The translations under genes were made by a program, and so were the position numbers. DNA of 64,000 nucleotides. Origin: Bacteroidales bacterium (GTDB taxonomy: Bacteria; Bacteroidota; Bacteroidia; Bacteroidales; UBA932). Numbering within the stretch: position 1 is the first letter of the stretch; each line of letters starts with the position of its first letter. Of this stretch, positions 50,871 to 60,617 are shown in pieces. Below the pieces are notes generated by a model. The model was not told where the DNA came from and searched no databases. It saw only the letters and a list, made by a program, of their open reading frames with translations. The stretch is from NCBI GenBank assembly GCA_017482565.1, contig JAFUMO010000055.1, positions 62,001 to 126,000 of the forward strand, in the 5' to 3' direction.

Positions 50871-52640
50871 ATGTACAGGACACACACATGCGGAGAGCTC
50901 CGCATTTCAAATGTAGGCCAGGAGGTTACACTGGCAGGATGGGTACAGAAAGTACGCAAGATGGGTTCCCTCAACTTCATTGACCTGAGGGACCGCTACG
51001 GTATCACACAGCTTGTGGCTGATGAACACAACAAGGAGGTCAACGACCTTGTGGAGAAGATGGGCAGGGAGTGGGTTATCCAAGCTAAAGGTGTTGTTAC
51101 AGAGAGACAGAGCAAGAACAACAAGATAGATACAGGTGACATTGAGATAAAGCTTACAGATGTTACAGTACTCAATGCGGCCGTTACCCCTCCTTTCACA
51201 ATTGAGGAGAATACAGACGGCGGTGAGGAGCTCAGGGCCCAGTACAGGTATCTGGATTTGCGCCGCGGACCGCTCAAGAGGGCTTTGGAGCTGAGGCACA
51301 AGATGGCTCACGAAGTACGCAACTACCTGAGCAACGTTGGCTTCATGGAGATTGAGACCCCTTATCTTATCAAATCAACCCCGGAGGGAGCAAGGGATTT
51401 TGTGGTTCCAAGCCGCATGAATCCGGGCGAGTTCTATGCTTTGCCACAGAGCCCGCAAACCTTCAAGCAGCTCCTTATGGTTGCCGGCTATGACAAGTAT
51501 TTCCAGATTGTACGCTGCTTCCGCGATGAGGACCTGCGCGCAGACCGCCAGCCTGAGTTCACCCAGATTGACTGCGAGATGTCATTTGTGGAGAGGGAGG
51601 ATGTACTCAACACCTTTGAGGGACTTGCAAAAGCACTGTTCAAGAATGTTCTCGGCAAGGAGCTTACAGGTGATTTCCCAAGAATCTCATACGCAGATGC
51701 AATGGAGTACTACGGATCAGACAAGCCTGATATCCGTTTTGACATGAAGATGAACACAGTAACCTCTTTACTCCAGGGCAACGGCTTCTCTGTATTTGAT
51801 ACAGCGGAGTACATTGGCGCAATTGTGGCAAAAGGCTGTGCAGGATACACCAGAAAACAGTTGGATGAGCTTACAGAGTGGGTAAAGCGCCCTCAGGTAG
51901 GTGCCAAAGGCCTTGTTTACATAAAGCTTAATCCCGACGGAATAAAATCTTCAATTGACAAGTTCTACACCCCTGAGCAGCTGAAGGCAGTTGCAGATAA
52001 GATTGGGGCACAGGAGGGGGACCTCATCCTTATGCTCAGCGGAGACAAGAAGAAGATGCAGGGAGCACTCGGCACATTGCGCCTTGAGATGGGTAACCGA
52101 CTCGGATTGAGGGACAATTCAGTTTATGCCCCTCTTTGGGTATGTGACTTCCCTCTTCTTGAGTGGGATGACGAGACCCAGAGGTTCTACGCAATGCACC
52201 ATCCGTTCACAGCCCCTAAACCTGAGGATCTGGACAAATTCTTCAGCAACAGGAAAGAGGATCTGGAGCAGGTGAACGCAAACGCATACGACTTTGTCCT
52301 TAACGGTACAGAGGTGGGCGGCGGCTCAATCAGGATCCACGATTCAAAAGTTCAGGAGCGCATGTTTGAGGTGCTCGGCTTCAGCAAGGAGGATGCAGAC
52401 TACCGCTTCGGCTTCATCATCAACGCATTCAAATACGGTGCACCTCCTCACGGCGGCATAGCATTCGGATTTGACCGCTTCTGCTCACTGTTCGGCGGAC
52501 AGGAGACCATCAGGGACTACATTGCATTCCCTAAGAACAACATGGGCCGCGATGTGATGCTTGATGCCCCAAGCATGATTGACAACGCACAGATGGAGGA
52601 GCTTTTCCTGGTAAGCACTGCAAAGAAAGAACTTAACTAA
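50871..52640 (+). CDS. aspS: Aspartate--tRNA ligase
   Basis: 589 aa from ATG 50871 ([17 protein letters not shown]). Bacterial-type AspRS: OB-fold anticodon domain, class II motif 2 ([18 protein letters not shown]), GAD insertion in the middle, motif 3 [25 protein letters not shown] box at 50806-50813 is a probable -7 element. Followed 13 bp later by yqeY and then a terminator. Confidence 0.97.
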   Translation: MYRTHTCGELRISNVGQEVTLAGWVQKVRKMGSLNFIDLRDRYGITQLVADEHNKEVNDLVEKMGREWVIQAKGVVTERQSKNNKIDTGDIEIKLTDVTVLNAAVTPPFTIEENTDGGEELRAQYRYLDLRRGPLKRALELRHKMAHEVRNYLSNVGFMEIETPYLIKSTPEGARDFVVPSRMNPGEFYALPQSPQTFKQLLMVAGYDKYFQIVRCFRDEDLRADRQPEFTQIDCEMSFVEREDVLNTFEGLAKALFKNVLGKELTGDFPRISYADAMEYYGSDKPDIRFDMKMNTVTSLLQGNGFSVFDTAEYIGAIVAKGCAGYTRKQLDELTEWVKRPQVGAKGLVYIKLNPDGIKSSIDKFYTPEQLKAVADKIGAQEGDLILMLSGDKKKMQGALGTLRLEMGNRLGLRDNSVYAPLWVCDFPLLEWDDETQRFYAMHHPFTAPKPEDLDKFFSNRKEDLEQVNANAYDFVLNGTEVGGGSIRIHDSKVQERMFEVLGFSKEDADYRFGFIINAFKYGAPPHGGIAFGFDRFCSLFGGQETIRDYIAFPKNNMGRDVMLDAPSMIDNAQMEELFLVSTAKKELN

Positions 52641-52653
52641 CAAAAGAAGAGGT

Positions 52654-53097
52654 ATGAGCATGGAACAACAAATACAGCAGGACATCAAGGCTGCAATGCT
52701 GGCAAAGGAGAAGACCCGCCTGGAGTCACTCAGGGCCATAAAGGCAGCAATCCTGCTTGCCAAGACTGCAGACGGCTCCGAGAGCATTGCAGATGAGGCT
52801 GTGGTAAAGATTATACAGAAACTGGTAAAGCAGCGCAAGGAGACCGCTGAGATTTACAGGCAGCAGAACCGCGCAGAACTTGCAGAGCAGGAGCTTGCTG
52901 AGGCTGCTGCAATGGAGGTTTATCTTCCTAAGCAGCTCTCTGAAGAGGAGCTTGAGGCAGAGCTGAAGAAGATTATTGCACAGGTTAGTGCAACCGGTCC
53001 TCAGGATATGGGCAAGGTGATGGGAACAGCAACCAAGGCCCTTGCAGGCAAGGCTGAGGGAAGGATGATTTCAGCCCTTGTAAAAAAATTGCTGTAA
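52654..53097 (+). CDS. YqeY-like protein (GatB/YqeY domain)
   Basis: 147 aa, helical: IKAAMLAKEKTRLESLRAIKAAI, QRKETAEIYRQQNRAELAEQE and the terminal GATxxDMGKVMGT..GKAEGRMISALVKKLL equivalent. Resembles the tail of GatB, which contacts tRNA; function of the free-standing protein is unsettled. Second gene of the aspS unit. ATG 52660 is an alternative start. Confidence 0.9.
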   Translation: MSMEQQIQQDIKAAMLAKEKTRLESLRAIKAAILLAKTADGSESIADEAVVKIIQKLVKQRKETAEIYRQQNRAELAEQELAEAAAMEVYLPKQLSEEELEAELKKIIAQVSATGPQDMGKVMGTATKALAGKAEGRMISALVKKLL

Positions 53098-53116
53098 AGG
53101 TTTACAGGATTCACAG

Positions 53117-53153
53117 CTGCGCCTTACAGTCATTCTGCAGGGCGCAGTTTTTG
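53117..53153 (+). terminator. Intrinsic terminator of aspS-yqeY
   Basis: CTGCGCC pairs with GGCGCAG around a 17-nt loop, then TTTTTG. Confidence 0.8.
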
Positions 53154-53229
53154 TATATACAGCTTTGCCACGCAAGTTGCAGATGCAACTGAAAATGGTG
53201 CAATGATTATGAAAAAATGAATATAAGAC

Positions 53230-54348
53230 ATGAAGATAGGAGATAAAGTAAGGTTCCTCAACCAGACAGGCGGGGGAATTGTGGTGGGATTCAGCAGGAA
53301 AGGCTGGGTGACCGTAGAGGATGAGGAGGGGTTTGAGATTCCTGTACCGGAGAAGGAGTGTGTGGTTGTAGAGGAGAATGTGGTGGCCTCCGAGAAGAAG
53401 AATATCCAAACAAAGGACGGGGAAAAACTGAATGTTGCCCTGGCCTACACCAAGGCAGGAATGGGATTCGTGTGCACTTTGGCAAACGAGTGCAACTACA
53501 GTCTGCTGGTGGCATATTCGGTTCAGATGCCCCAGGGCATCACCCAGGGCCCGGCGGTATACAGTACCCTTTTTGCAGGGGAAATACTGCCATACGAGCG
53601 TAAGGAACTCTTCAAGTTCGGGAGGGAGGAGCTGAATGACTTCTCAAAGAGGGTACTTGTAAGGGCAATCCCCTTCAAGAGGGGGACAGGGCTCAGGAAG
53701 ATTGCCCCTGCCGCGCTGAAACCCGCAATTGAGAAGGATTTCATTCTGGACCCCATGAACCTGCTTAAGGACGGGATGTACAAAGAGAATGACTATACTC
53801 CATACAAAGCATACATAATTACCCTTGTGAATGAGAATATAAAGGAACTCCCGCTGCTTCAGAATGATGAGGATGAGAAGCTCAGGCAGGCCCTCAAGGA
53901 GAAGTTCCAGGGGGAGGCGGCATCATCTGCAGCAGGCGGACAGGGGAATAGTTTGTCGGGAAGAAAAGATACTTCCGGCAAGGCATTCATAAACGGCCGG
54001 TGGGTTGAGATGCCCAAGGCCAGAAAAGAGGAAATTGAGGAGAAGGCCCTCATAAAGAGTTCTGCTTCGGGGATTCTGGAGGTTGACCTGCATGCCTCGG
54101 CATTGCTGGAGACCACAGCCGGCATGGACAACACAGCCATCCTCAAATACCAGATGGAAAAATTCAATGAGGCCATGAAGGCAGTGCTGCGCAAGAAAGG
54201 GCAGCGGATTGTTTTCATCCACGGCAAGGGGGATGGAGTGCTCCGGAAGGCAATCCTCACCGAACTGAAGATCAAATACCCTACCTGCAAATGTCAGGAC
54301 GCCTCTTTCAAGGAATACGGCTACGGTGCCACAATGGTGACGGTGTAA
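53230..54348 (+). CDS. DUF2027 protein with C-terminal Smr domain
   Basis: 372 aa. The N-terminal 60 residues (KIGDKVRFLNQTGGGIVVGF) and the following beta domain are the DUF2027 part. A charged linker leads to an Smr domain (about 280-372): VDLHASALLETTAGM corresponds to DLHG..., and IVFIHGKGDGVLRKAI to IxHGxGxGxLR. Smr domains are nicking nucleases or RNA-binding modules, some in ribosome rescue. The adjacent mutS is MutS1, not the Smr-bearing MutS2. Known arrangement in Bacteroidota. Confidence 0.9.
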   Translation: MKIGDKVRFLNQTGGGIVVGFSRKGWVTVEDEEGFEIPVPEKECVVVEENVVASEKKNIQTKDGEKLNVALAYTKAGMGFVCTLANECNYSLLVAYSVQMPQGITQGPAVYSTLFAGEILPYERKELFKFGREELNDFSKRVLVRAIPFKRGTGLRKIAPAALKPAIEKDFILDPMNLLKDGMYKENDYTPYKAYIITLVNENIKELPLLQNDEDEKLRQALKEKFQGEAASSAAGGQGNSLSGRKDTSGKAFINGRWVEMPKARKEEIEEKALIKSSASGILEVDLHASALLETTAGMDNTAILKYQMEKFNEAMKAVLRKKGQRIVFIHGKGDGVLRKAILTELKIKYPTCKCQDASFKEYGYGATMVTV

Positions 54349-54404
54349 AATAAAGCAAATGTGCTGATTTTTTCTTAATTTTGCTGGGTGCCAATACAGA
54401 AGAT

Positions 54405-57068
54405 ATGACTGACAAGAAGAAGATAGTTGAGACCCCGCTGATGAAGCAGTACTTTGAGGTGAAGGCAAAGCATCCGGATGCATTGCTGCTATTCAGGGTG
54501 GGTGATTTCTATGAGACATTCGGGGATGATGCAATCATTGCCAGCAAGGTGCTTGGGATTGTCCTTACCAAGAGGGCGAACGGCTCGGCGCAGCATGTGG
54601 AGCTGGCGGGTTTCCCGCACCACTCAATTGAAACTTATCTTCCAAAATTGGTGAGGGCAGGCTATAAGGTGGCTGTGTGCGACCAGCTGGAAGATCCAAA
54701 ACTTACAAAGAAGATTGTGAAGAGGGGGGTGACAGAGCTGGTGACTCCGGGAATAGCCTACAGTGAGCAGCTTTTGAGCCAGAAGGAGAACAATTATCTT
54801 GGAGCGGTATATTTCAAGGGTGACAAGGGAGGAGTGGCATTCCTGGATATATCTACCGGAACATTCAAGGTTGCCGAGGGAAGCCTGGACTATATTGAGG
54901 TGCTCCTTTCAAACTTTGCCCCCAAAGAGATTGTATTGCAGAAAGGGTATCAGTGCGGTTTCAGAGAACGTTTCGGCTCCAACTGGTACATCTCCACAAT
55001 GGATGAGTGGGCGTTTGTGCCTCAGGCCTGTGAGGACAAGCTGAAGAAGCAGTTTTCCCTCAATTCCCTGAAGGGTTTTGGTGTGGAGGGGCTCACATTG
55101 GGTACAACCGCGGCAGGAGCCATTCTTTTCTATCTTGAACAGAACCAGAATACAGGTGTTGCCCACTTGTGTTCCATTTCCCGTATAGACCGTGGCAGCT
55201 TTGTATGGATGGACCGCTTCACATTCCGCAATCTGGAGATTTTCAGTTCAGCTGCGGGCAATGAGGGAACATCCCTGCTGGATGTAATGGATAAATGTGC
55301 ATCACCGCTTGGGGCAAGGATGCTACGCAGCTGGCTTGCCATGCCGCTGAAAGACCTGCAGGAGATACAGGCCAGACATGATGTGGTGGATATCTTCGTA
55401 AACCATCCGGGTGCCATAGAGGAGGTACAGGAGAGGCTTTCAAATATAGGGGATATGGAGAGGATTATTTCCCGCGCTGCGGCAGGGAAGATTGCCCCAA
55501 GGGAGATTGTACAGCTCAAGAGAGGTTTGGAACAGATGGAGCCTGTGAAGGAGGTATGCTGCCAGTTGGGCGGCAGTGCGGCCGGATTGGGGGAGAAGAT
55601 TCTCCTTTTCAATGAACTGTATGAATTTATCGGGAAGAACATGCTTGCCGAGCCGGCAAATGCCTTTGGCAAGGGTGATATAATTGCAGATGGGGTGAAT
55701 GAGGAGCTGGATGAGCTGCGGAGGATTGCCCGCCATGGAAAGGATTACCTGCTGGAGGTACAGCAGAGGGAGAGCGAAAGGACAGGAATTCCTTCCCTCA
55801 AGATAAGCTACAACAATGTGTTCGGGTATTACCTTGAGGTGAGGAACACCCACAAGGATAAGGTACCCCCTGAATGGATACGCAAGCAGACCCTTGTGAG
55901 TGCGGAGCGCTACATTACCCAGGAGCTGAAGGAGTATGAGGAGAAGATTCTGGGTGCGGAGGAGAGGATAAGCTCCCTGGAGCAGCAGATTTACCATCAG
56001 GTGGTGGCTGCAATACAGAAGGAGATTCCGGGGATACAGCTCAGCTGCAGCGCCCTGGCACAGACAGATTGCCTTGTGGGCTTTGCAAGGCTGGCAAATG
56101 AACGTAACTATTGCCGTCCGCAGATGAATGACGGCTACAGGATAGAGATACAGCAGGGAAGACATCCGGTAATTGAGACCCTGATGGAACCTGGAGAGGA
56201 GTATGTTGCAAATGACATTTGGCTGGATAATGACAGCCAGCAGGTGATAATCCTTACCGGCCCCAACATGGCAGGTAAGAGTGCCCTGCTCAGGCAGACC
56301 GCCCTCATTGTGCTGATGGCGCAGATAGGAAGCTTTGTTCCGGCCTCAGGTGCCAGGATAGGTTATGTAGACAAGATATTTACCCGTGTGGGGGCCTCTG
56401 ATAACATCTCCCGTGGAGAATCAACCTTTATGGTGGAGATGACCGAGACCTCAACCATCCTGCATAACATTTCAGAAAGGTCACTCATCCTGTTGGATGA
56501 GATTGGGCGCGGTACAAGTACCTTTGACGGCATGTCAATCGCATGGGCAATAGTGGAATACATACACCAGAGGGGGGAGAGGGCAAAGACCCTTTTTGCA
56601 ACCCATTACCATGAGCTCAATGAGCTGGAGGAGATATATCCGCGGGTGAAGAACTACCATATCTCCGTGAAGGAGGTGGAGAACAAGGTGATTTTTCTCA
56701 GGAAACTTTGCCCTGGCGGGGTGGCCCACAGCTTCGGTATCCATGTGGCAAGGATGGCCGGAATGCCGCAGGCTGTGATTGATTCGGCCCAGAGGACACT
56801 CAGCATGCTGGAGAAGAAGGAGGAGGGGACACACCTGGGAGAGGCACAGGATGGCCCAGCAGTTGAAAAGACAGGGAAAGGGCTGGCATCCAGGAAAAAG
56901 AAGAGCAGTGCGGCAGACAATCTGCAGCTTTCGTTCTTCCAGCTGGAGGATCCGCTGCTGTGTGACTTGAGGGACAGCATAAAGGCTATGGACATAAACA
57001 CTATGTCTCCGCTGGATGCTTTTGATGCAATAAGGAAACTGAAAGAGAAACTGGGACTAAAAAAGTGA
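54405..57068 (+). CDS. mutS: DNA mismatch repair protein MutS
   Basis: 887 aa from ATG 54405 (MTDKKKIVETPLMKQYFEVK). Mismatch-binding FYETFGDDA with the intercalating Phe and Glu, Walker A GPNMAGKS, Walker B LILLDEIGRGTSTFDG and ATHYHEL are intact; the C-terminal tetramerisation segment is present. A TAATTTTG box at 54376-54383 is a possible -7 element. Confidence 0.97.
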   Translation: MTDKKKIVETPLMKQYFEVKAKHPDALLLFRVGDFYETFGDDAIIASKVLGIVLTKRANGSAQHVELAGFPHHSIETYLPKLVRAGYKVAVCDQLEDPKLTKKIVKRGVTELVTPGIAYSEQLLSQKENNYLGAVYFKGDKGGVAFLDISTGTFKVAEGSLDYIEVLLSNFAPKEIVLQKGYQCGFRERFGSNWYISTMDEWAFVPQACEDKLKKQFSLNSLKGFGVEGLTLGTTAAGAILFYLEQNQNTGVAHLCSISRIDRGSFVWMDRFTFRNLEIFSSAAGNEGTSLLDVMDKCASPLGARMLRSWLAMPLKDLQEIQARHDVVDIFVNHPGAIEEVQERLSNIGDMERIISRAAAGKIAPREIVQLKRGLEQMEPVKEVCCQLGGSAAGLGEKILLFNELYEFIGKNMLAEPANAFGKGDIIADGVNEELDELRRIARHGKDYLLEVQQRESERTGIPSLKISYNNVFGYYLEVRNTHKDKVPPEWIRKQTLVSAERYITQELKEYEEKILGAEERISSLEQQIYHQVVAAIQKEIPGIQLSCSALAQTDCLVGFARLANERNYCRPQMNDGYRIEIQQGRHPVIETLMEPGEEYVANDIWLDNDSQQVIILTGPNMAGKSALLRQTALIVLMAQIGSFVPASGARIGYVDKIFTRVGASDNISRGESTFMVEMTETSTILHNISERSLILLDEIGRGTSTFDGMSIAWAIVEYIHQRGERAKTLFATHYHELNELEEIYPRVKNYHISVKEVENKVIFLRKLCPGGVAHSFGIHVARMAGMPQAVIDSAQRTLSMLEKKEEGTHLGEAQDGPAVEKTGKGLASRKKKSSAADNLQLSFFQLEDPLLCDLRDSIKAMDINTMSPLDAFDAIRKLKEKLGLKK

Positions 57069-57091
57069 CATTAACATAAGGAGGGGAAGGT

Positions 57092-58357
57092 ATGGTACTG
57101 AGACTTATTAAGGAGAGCGTGGCGTTTGCATTTTCACAATTGCAGGGGGACAAGTTCAGGACATTCCTCTCGCTGTTCGGCGTGAGCATAGGCATCTTCT
57201 CAATTGTTGCCATCTTTACCGCCATTGATGCCCTGCAGGAGAATGTAAGGCGTGGCTTTGATACCGTAGGAAGCGATATAGTACAGGTAAGCCGCTGGCC
57301 CATGATGGGAGAGGATGAAGAGGGAAATGCAGACATAACCCAGGAGTTCAAGTGGTGGGAATATATGCGCCGCCCCAACACATCATACGAGGATTACCGT
57401 TTCCTCTCCGCAAATTCTACCCTGGGAGAAAACATCAGCTTTTCAATATTCTCCAATCAGACAGCCCGCTATGGCCGCAGGTCCGTGGCAAATGCCTCAG
57501 TAGGGTGCATCACCCGTAATTTCAACTCCATAATGAAGTTTGAAGTGGCCAAGGGACGCTATTTTACTCCCGACGAAGACAGCAAGGGTACCGCTGTGGC
57601 AGTCATAGGGCATGAGATGGCTGCATCCCTCTTTGAAGATGAGGAACCGGTTGGAAAAAGACTGAAGGTGGGTACCACCACAGCCACTGTGATAGGTGTG
57701 ATTGAGAAACAGGGGGAGAGTATGGTGAGCATGGGAGACCTCGACTACAACATATTTGTCCCGCTCAATTTCGGCCGCTATATGGTGAACCCCCGCTGGG
57801 CCGACAATTCCATCTATGCCCGCCCGAAGGCCGGCGTAGCGCAGCAGGAACTTGTGGATGAGCTCCGCATGCTTATGAGGGCCCACCGCCGTCTGGCCCC
57901 CGGACAGAAGAACAATTTCTCCATAAGCACCATGGGCTTCATCATGGAGAGCGTGCAGCAGGTATTCTCAATGATAAATGCGGTAGGCTGGGTGATAGCC
58001 GGCTTCTCGCTCCTGATAGGAGGCTTTGGAATTGCAAACATAATGTTTGTGAGCGTAAAGGAGCGCACCAATATAATTGGCATACAGAAAGCCCTGGGAG
58101 CCAAAAAATATGTAATCATGCTCCAGTTCCTGGTAGAAGCCGCGGCCCTTGCTGTGGCAGGAGGTATAATAGGAATCCTGCTGGTACTCCTTGGAGTGTT
58201 GCTGATACCGGAAACGGAAAGCTTCACCCTCACCCTTTCGGCTGCAAACATCCTCTATGGAGTAATGATAGCCTCAGTCATAGGCCTGCTGGCAGGTCTC
58301 ATCCCGGCATGGTCTGCAGCAAGCCTCAATCCTGTTGATGCGATAAACAGCAAGTGA
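57092..58357 (+). CDS. MacB/FtsX-type ABC transporter permease
   Basis: 421 aa. One N-terminal helix (FRTFLSLFGVSIGIFSIVAIF), a large periplasmic MacB_PCD domain (about 45-265) and three C-terminal helices (GWVIAGFSLLIGGFGIANIMF, YVIMLQFLVEAAALAVAGGI, ILYGVMIASVIGLLAGLIPAW) with the coupling segment KERTNIIGIQKALGA. The ATPase is not adjacent, though a LolD-like one is encoded at 37095. Probably works on lipoproteins or peptides. Confidence 0.93.
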   Translation: MVLRLIKESVAFAFSQLQGDKFRTFLSLFGVSIGIFSIVAIFTAIDALQENVRRGFDTVGSDIVQVSRWPMMGEDEEGNADITQEFKWWEYMRRPNTSYEDYRFLSANSTLGENISFSIFSNQTARYGRRSVANASVGCITRNFNSIMKFEVAKGRYFTPDEDSKGTAVAVIGHEMAASLFEDEEPVGKRLKVGTTTATVIGVIEKQGESMVSMGDLDYNIFVPLNFGRYMVNPRWADNSIYARPKAGVAQQELVDELRMLMRAHRRLAPGQKNNFSISTMGFIMESVQQVFSMINAVGWVIAGFSLLIGGFGIANIMFVSVKERTNIIGIQKALGAKKYVIMLQFLVEAAALAVAGGIIGILLVLLGVLLIPETESFTLTLSAANILYGVMIASVIGLLAGLIPAWSAASLNPVDAINSK

Positions 58358-58549
58358 TTCTTTGTGAAAACCGCCGTTGCCGGATTCCTTTTGCCTTCAT
58401 TGTTTCTTAAGAAAAGAAATTGCTGATTTTAAAAAGAGCAATTATAGATTCAGAAAAATATTCCCGTCATTCTTAACTTTTTCTTTTTCAGAAAAGGTTT
58501 TTCAAAAATAATTTGCAACTTGCAGGCAGTGGACATAAATTTTTAAGCT

Positions 58550-59563
58550 ATGGAGAACCGGTTAAATGATTTAGGGGAGATTGTAATTTTCAGTAATGAA
58601 AATGGTGAAATAGGTGTGCAGGTTGATGCAATTAATGAAACCATCTGGATGAATCAAAAGGGGATTGCGGAACTTTTTAATGTAACAGTTCCCAATATCT
58701 CGTATCACTTTAAAAATATATTCAATTCAGGAGAACTGGAGCCCGAATTGGTAATTAAAGAAGTTTTAATTACCGCTCAGAGTGGTGCAAGAGGCCTTTC
58801 TCCAGAAAAGGTTAAGTTTTATAACCTTGATGCAATAATTGCTGTCGGGTATCGTGTAAACTCAAAACGTGCAACCCAATTCCGTATTTGGGCAACCAAA
58901 ATATTAAGGCAATATCTGGTAAAAGGATTTGCATTGGATGATGAGAGATTTAAAAAAGGGAGGTCGCTTAATCATTTCAAGGAGCTGATAGAACGAATCC
59001 GTGCCATTAGAGTGTCGGAGAGATTCTTTTATCAGCAGATTAAGGATATTTATAAGTTGAGCGAAGATTATGATGCTAAAGATGAAGTTACAATAGAGTT
59101 CTTCAAGAAAATTCAGAACAAGCTGTTATGGGCAGTTAGCGGTAAAACGGCAGCAGAGCTTGTTTATTATAGGTCCAATGCAGCATTGCCTTTAATGGGA
59201 TTGACAACAACAGAAATAGAGGGTATTGTAAGAACTACTGGTATTGGTAAAAATTATCTTTCCGAAGAAGAGTTGTCATCTTTAAAACTTATCGTCGAAC
59301 AATATCTGTCGTTTGCAGAAGCCCAGGCTCAGGCCCATAGACCAATGTATATGCAGGACTGGATTACAAATCTGGATTTGATTCTACAAATGAACAGAAA
59401 AGAGATTCTTACGGGTGCGGGAAAAATATCGGCTTAACTTGCCAAGAAAAGAGTTCGTGAGGTGTTTGCAGACTACAAGGAAAAGATGAGAATAGAGGAG
59501 AAAATCATCAGTCTGAAAGAACTTGAGGCAGATTTGAGAAGCTTTAAAGGAAATGCCTTGTAA
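58550..59563 (+). pseudogene. RhuM family gene interrupted by an in-frame stop
   Basis: The first 295 codons are a good RhuM protein: IWMNQKGIAELFNVTVPNIS, FYNLDAIIAVGYRVNSKRAT, FRIWATKILRQYLVKGFALDD, then a helical C-terminal part. After GKISA a TAA occurs (59435-59437). The same frame then continues for 41 codons with family-like sequence (LAKKRVREVFADYKEKMRIE ... LEADLRSFKG) up to TAA at 59561. So a single codon separates this from a full-length gene of about 337 codons. RhuM proteins are of unknown function and often mobile. AT-rich, with 192 bp of featureless sequence upstream. Confidence 0.8.
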
Positions 59564-59578
59564 TTAAACAACTTAGGG

Positions 59579-59608
59579 GGGGTACAAAATCGTATGATTC
59601 TGTACCCC
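59579..59608. terminator. Hairpin after the RhuM gene
   Basis: GGGGTACA pairs with TGTACCCC, extended by AATC/GATT across one mismatch. No T tract follows on the plus strand, so terminator function is uncertain. Confidence 0.4.
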
Positions 59609-59680
59609 TGAATGTATCAATGTTCCTGACTGAAGGCAGCGTTATTTACAAAAATGAAAAAAATGTTGATTATCTGCAAC

Positions 59681-60616
59681 CTACACCAGACTCTTCATTA
59701 TCTGCTTCACGGTTTCCATTTCCTTTACCATTGAGCATATCTGCCCTATCTCTATTTCTCCCTCATCAATATCACCCTCAAAGATTCCCTTGCGGGCACG
59801 CCCTTTGCCAAGATAGGCTGCCATCTCCTCCTTGGAGGCACCGGCCTCTTCCATGCGTGCGGCATTCTCTGTAAATGCACTGCCAAAGGCCAGGCGGGCA
59901 GGGGCAAGCTTCTTCAGGAGCAGTTTTGTGGAACCTTCAGGCATGCCGAGGCAATGTTTCTTGAAGTTTTCGTGGGCAGAGCTCTCCGCTGATAGGGCAA
60001 AACGGGTACCAATCTGCACTCCCTCAGCGCCGAGGGCCTCACAAGCCTTTATCTGGCATTTGAGGGCTATTCCACCTGCAGCAATCAGCGGCAATGAGGT
60101 AGCCTCGCTCACCGCAGGAATCAGGCATAGGGTTGTGGTCTCTTCTCTCCCGTTATGGCCTCCTGCCTCAAACCCTTCCGCAACTATTGCATCCACACCG
60201 GCCTCCTCACACTTGCGGGCAAACACGCTGCTGGATACCACATGCACTACGGTAATCCCGTGCTCCTTGAGGAACGGAGTCCATTTCTTGGGGCTTCCCG
60301 CAGAGGTGAAGACAATCTTTACCCCCTCCTCAACAAGGATATTCATCAGCTCATCTATCTGGGGATACATCAGCGGTACATTCACGCCAAAAGGGAGGTC
60401 TCTTCCCGATGAATTGCCGGGTGCTCCCGCCTTCAGGGCCTCCTTGCAGCACCTGATATGATGACGGAGATTGTCGGGATGCATGCTCCCTGCCCCAATG
60501 AGGCCCAGACCTCCGTTGAGACTCACTGCACTGGCCAGCCTCCATCCGCTGCACCATACCATTCCTCCTGAAATGATGGGGTGCTCTATTCCAAAAAGTT
60601 CACATACTCTGTTCAT
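59681..60616 (-). CDS. Nitronate monooxygenase / FabK-like FMN enzyme
   Basis: 311 aa TIM barrel: LFGIEHPIISGGMVWCSGWRLASAV, GVNVPLMYP, VDAIVAEGFEAGGHNGREE, PLIAAGGIALKCQIKACEALGAEGVQIGTRF. The EAGGHNG and IAAGGI motifs bind FMN phosphate and the catalytic histidine is in GGH. This family covers nitronate monooxygenase and the enoyl-ACP reductase FabK; the sequence alone does not decide. It begins 1 bp after the yfhO stop, so it is part of that unit. Confidence 0.85.
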   Translation of the reverse strand: MNRVCELFGIEHPIISGGMVWCSGWRLASAVSLNGGLGLIGAGSMHPDNLRHHIRCCKEALKAGAPGNSSGRDLPFGVNVPLMYPQIDELMNILVEEGVKIVFTSAGSPKKWTPFLKEHGITVVHVVSSSVFARKCEEAGVDAIVAEGFEAGGHNGREETTTLCLIPAVSEATSLPLIAAGGIALKCQIKACEALGAEGVQIGTRFALSAESSAHENFKKHCLGMPEGSTKLLLKKLAPARLAFGSAFTENAARMEEAGASKEEMAAYLGKGRARKGIFEGDIDEGEIEIGQICSMVKEMETVKQIMKSLV

Positions 60617-60617
60617 A

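Noticed and set aside
59579-59608. Insertion-sequence terminal repeat after RhuM
   Set aside because: Only one copy in the window, no transposase and no target duplication seen.
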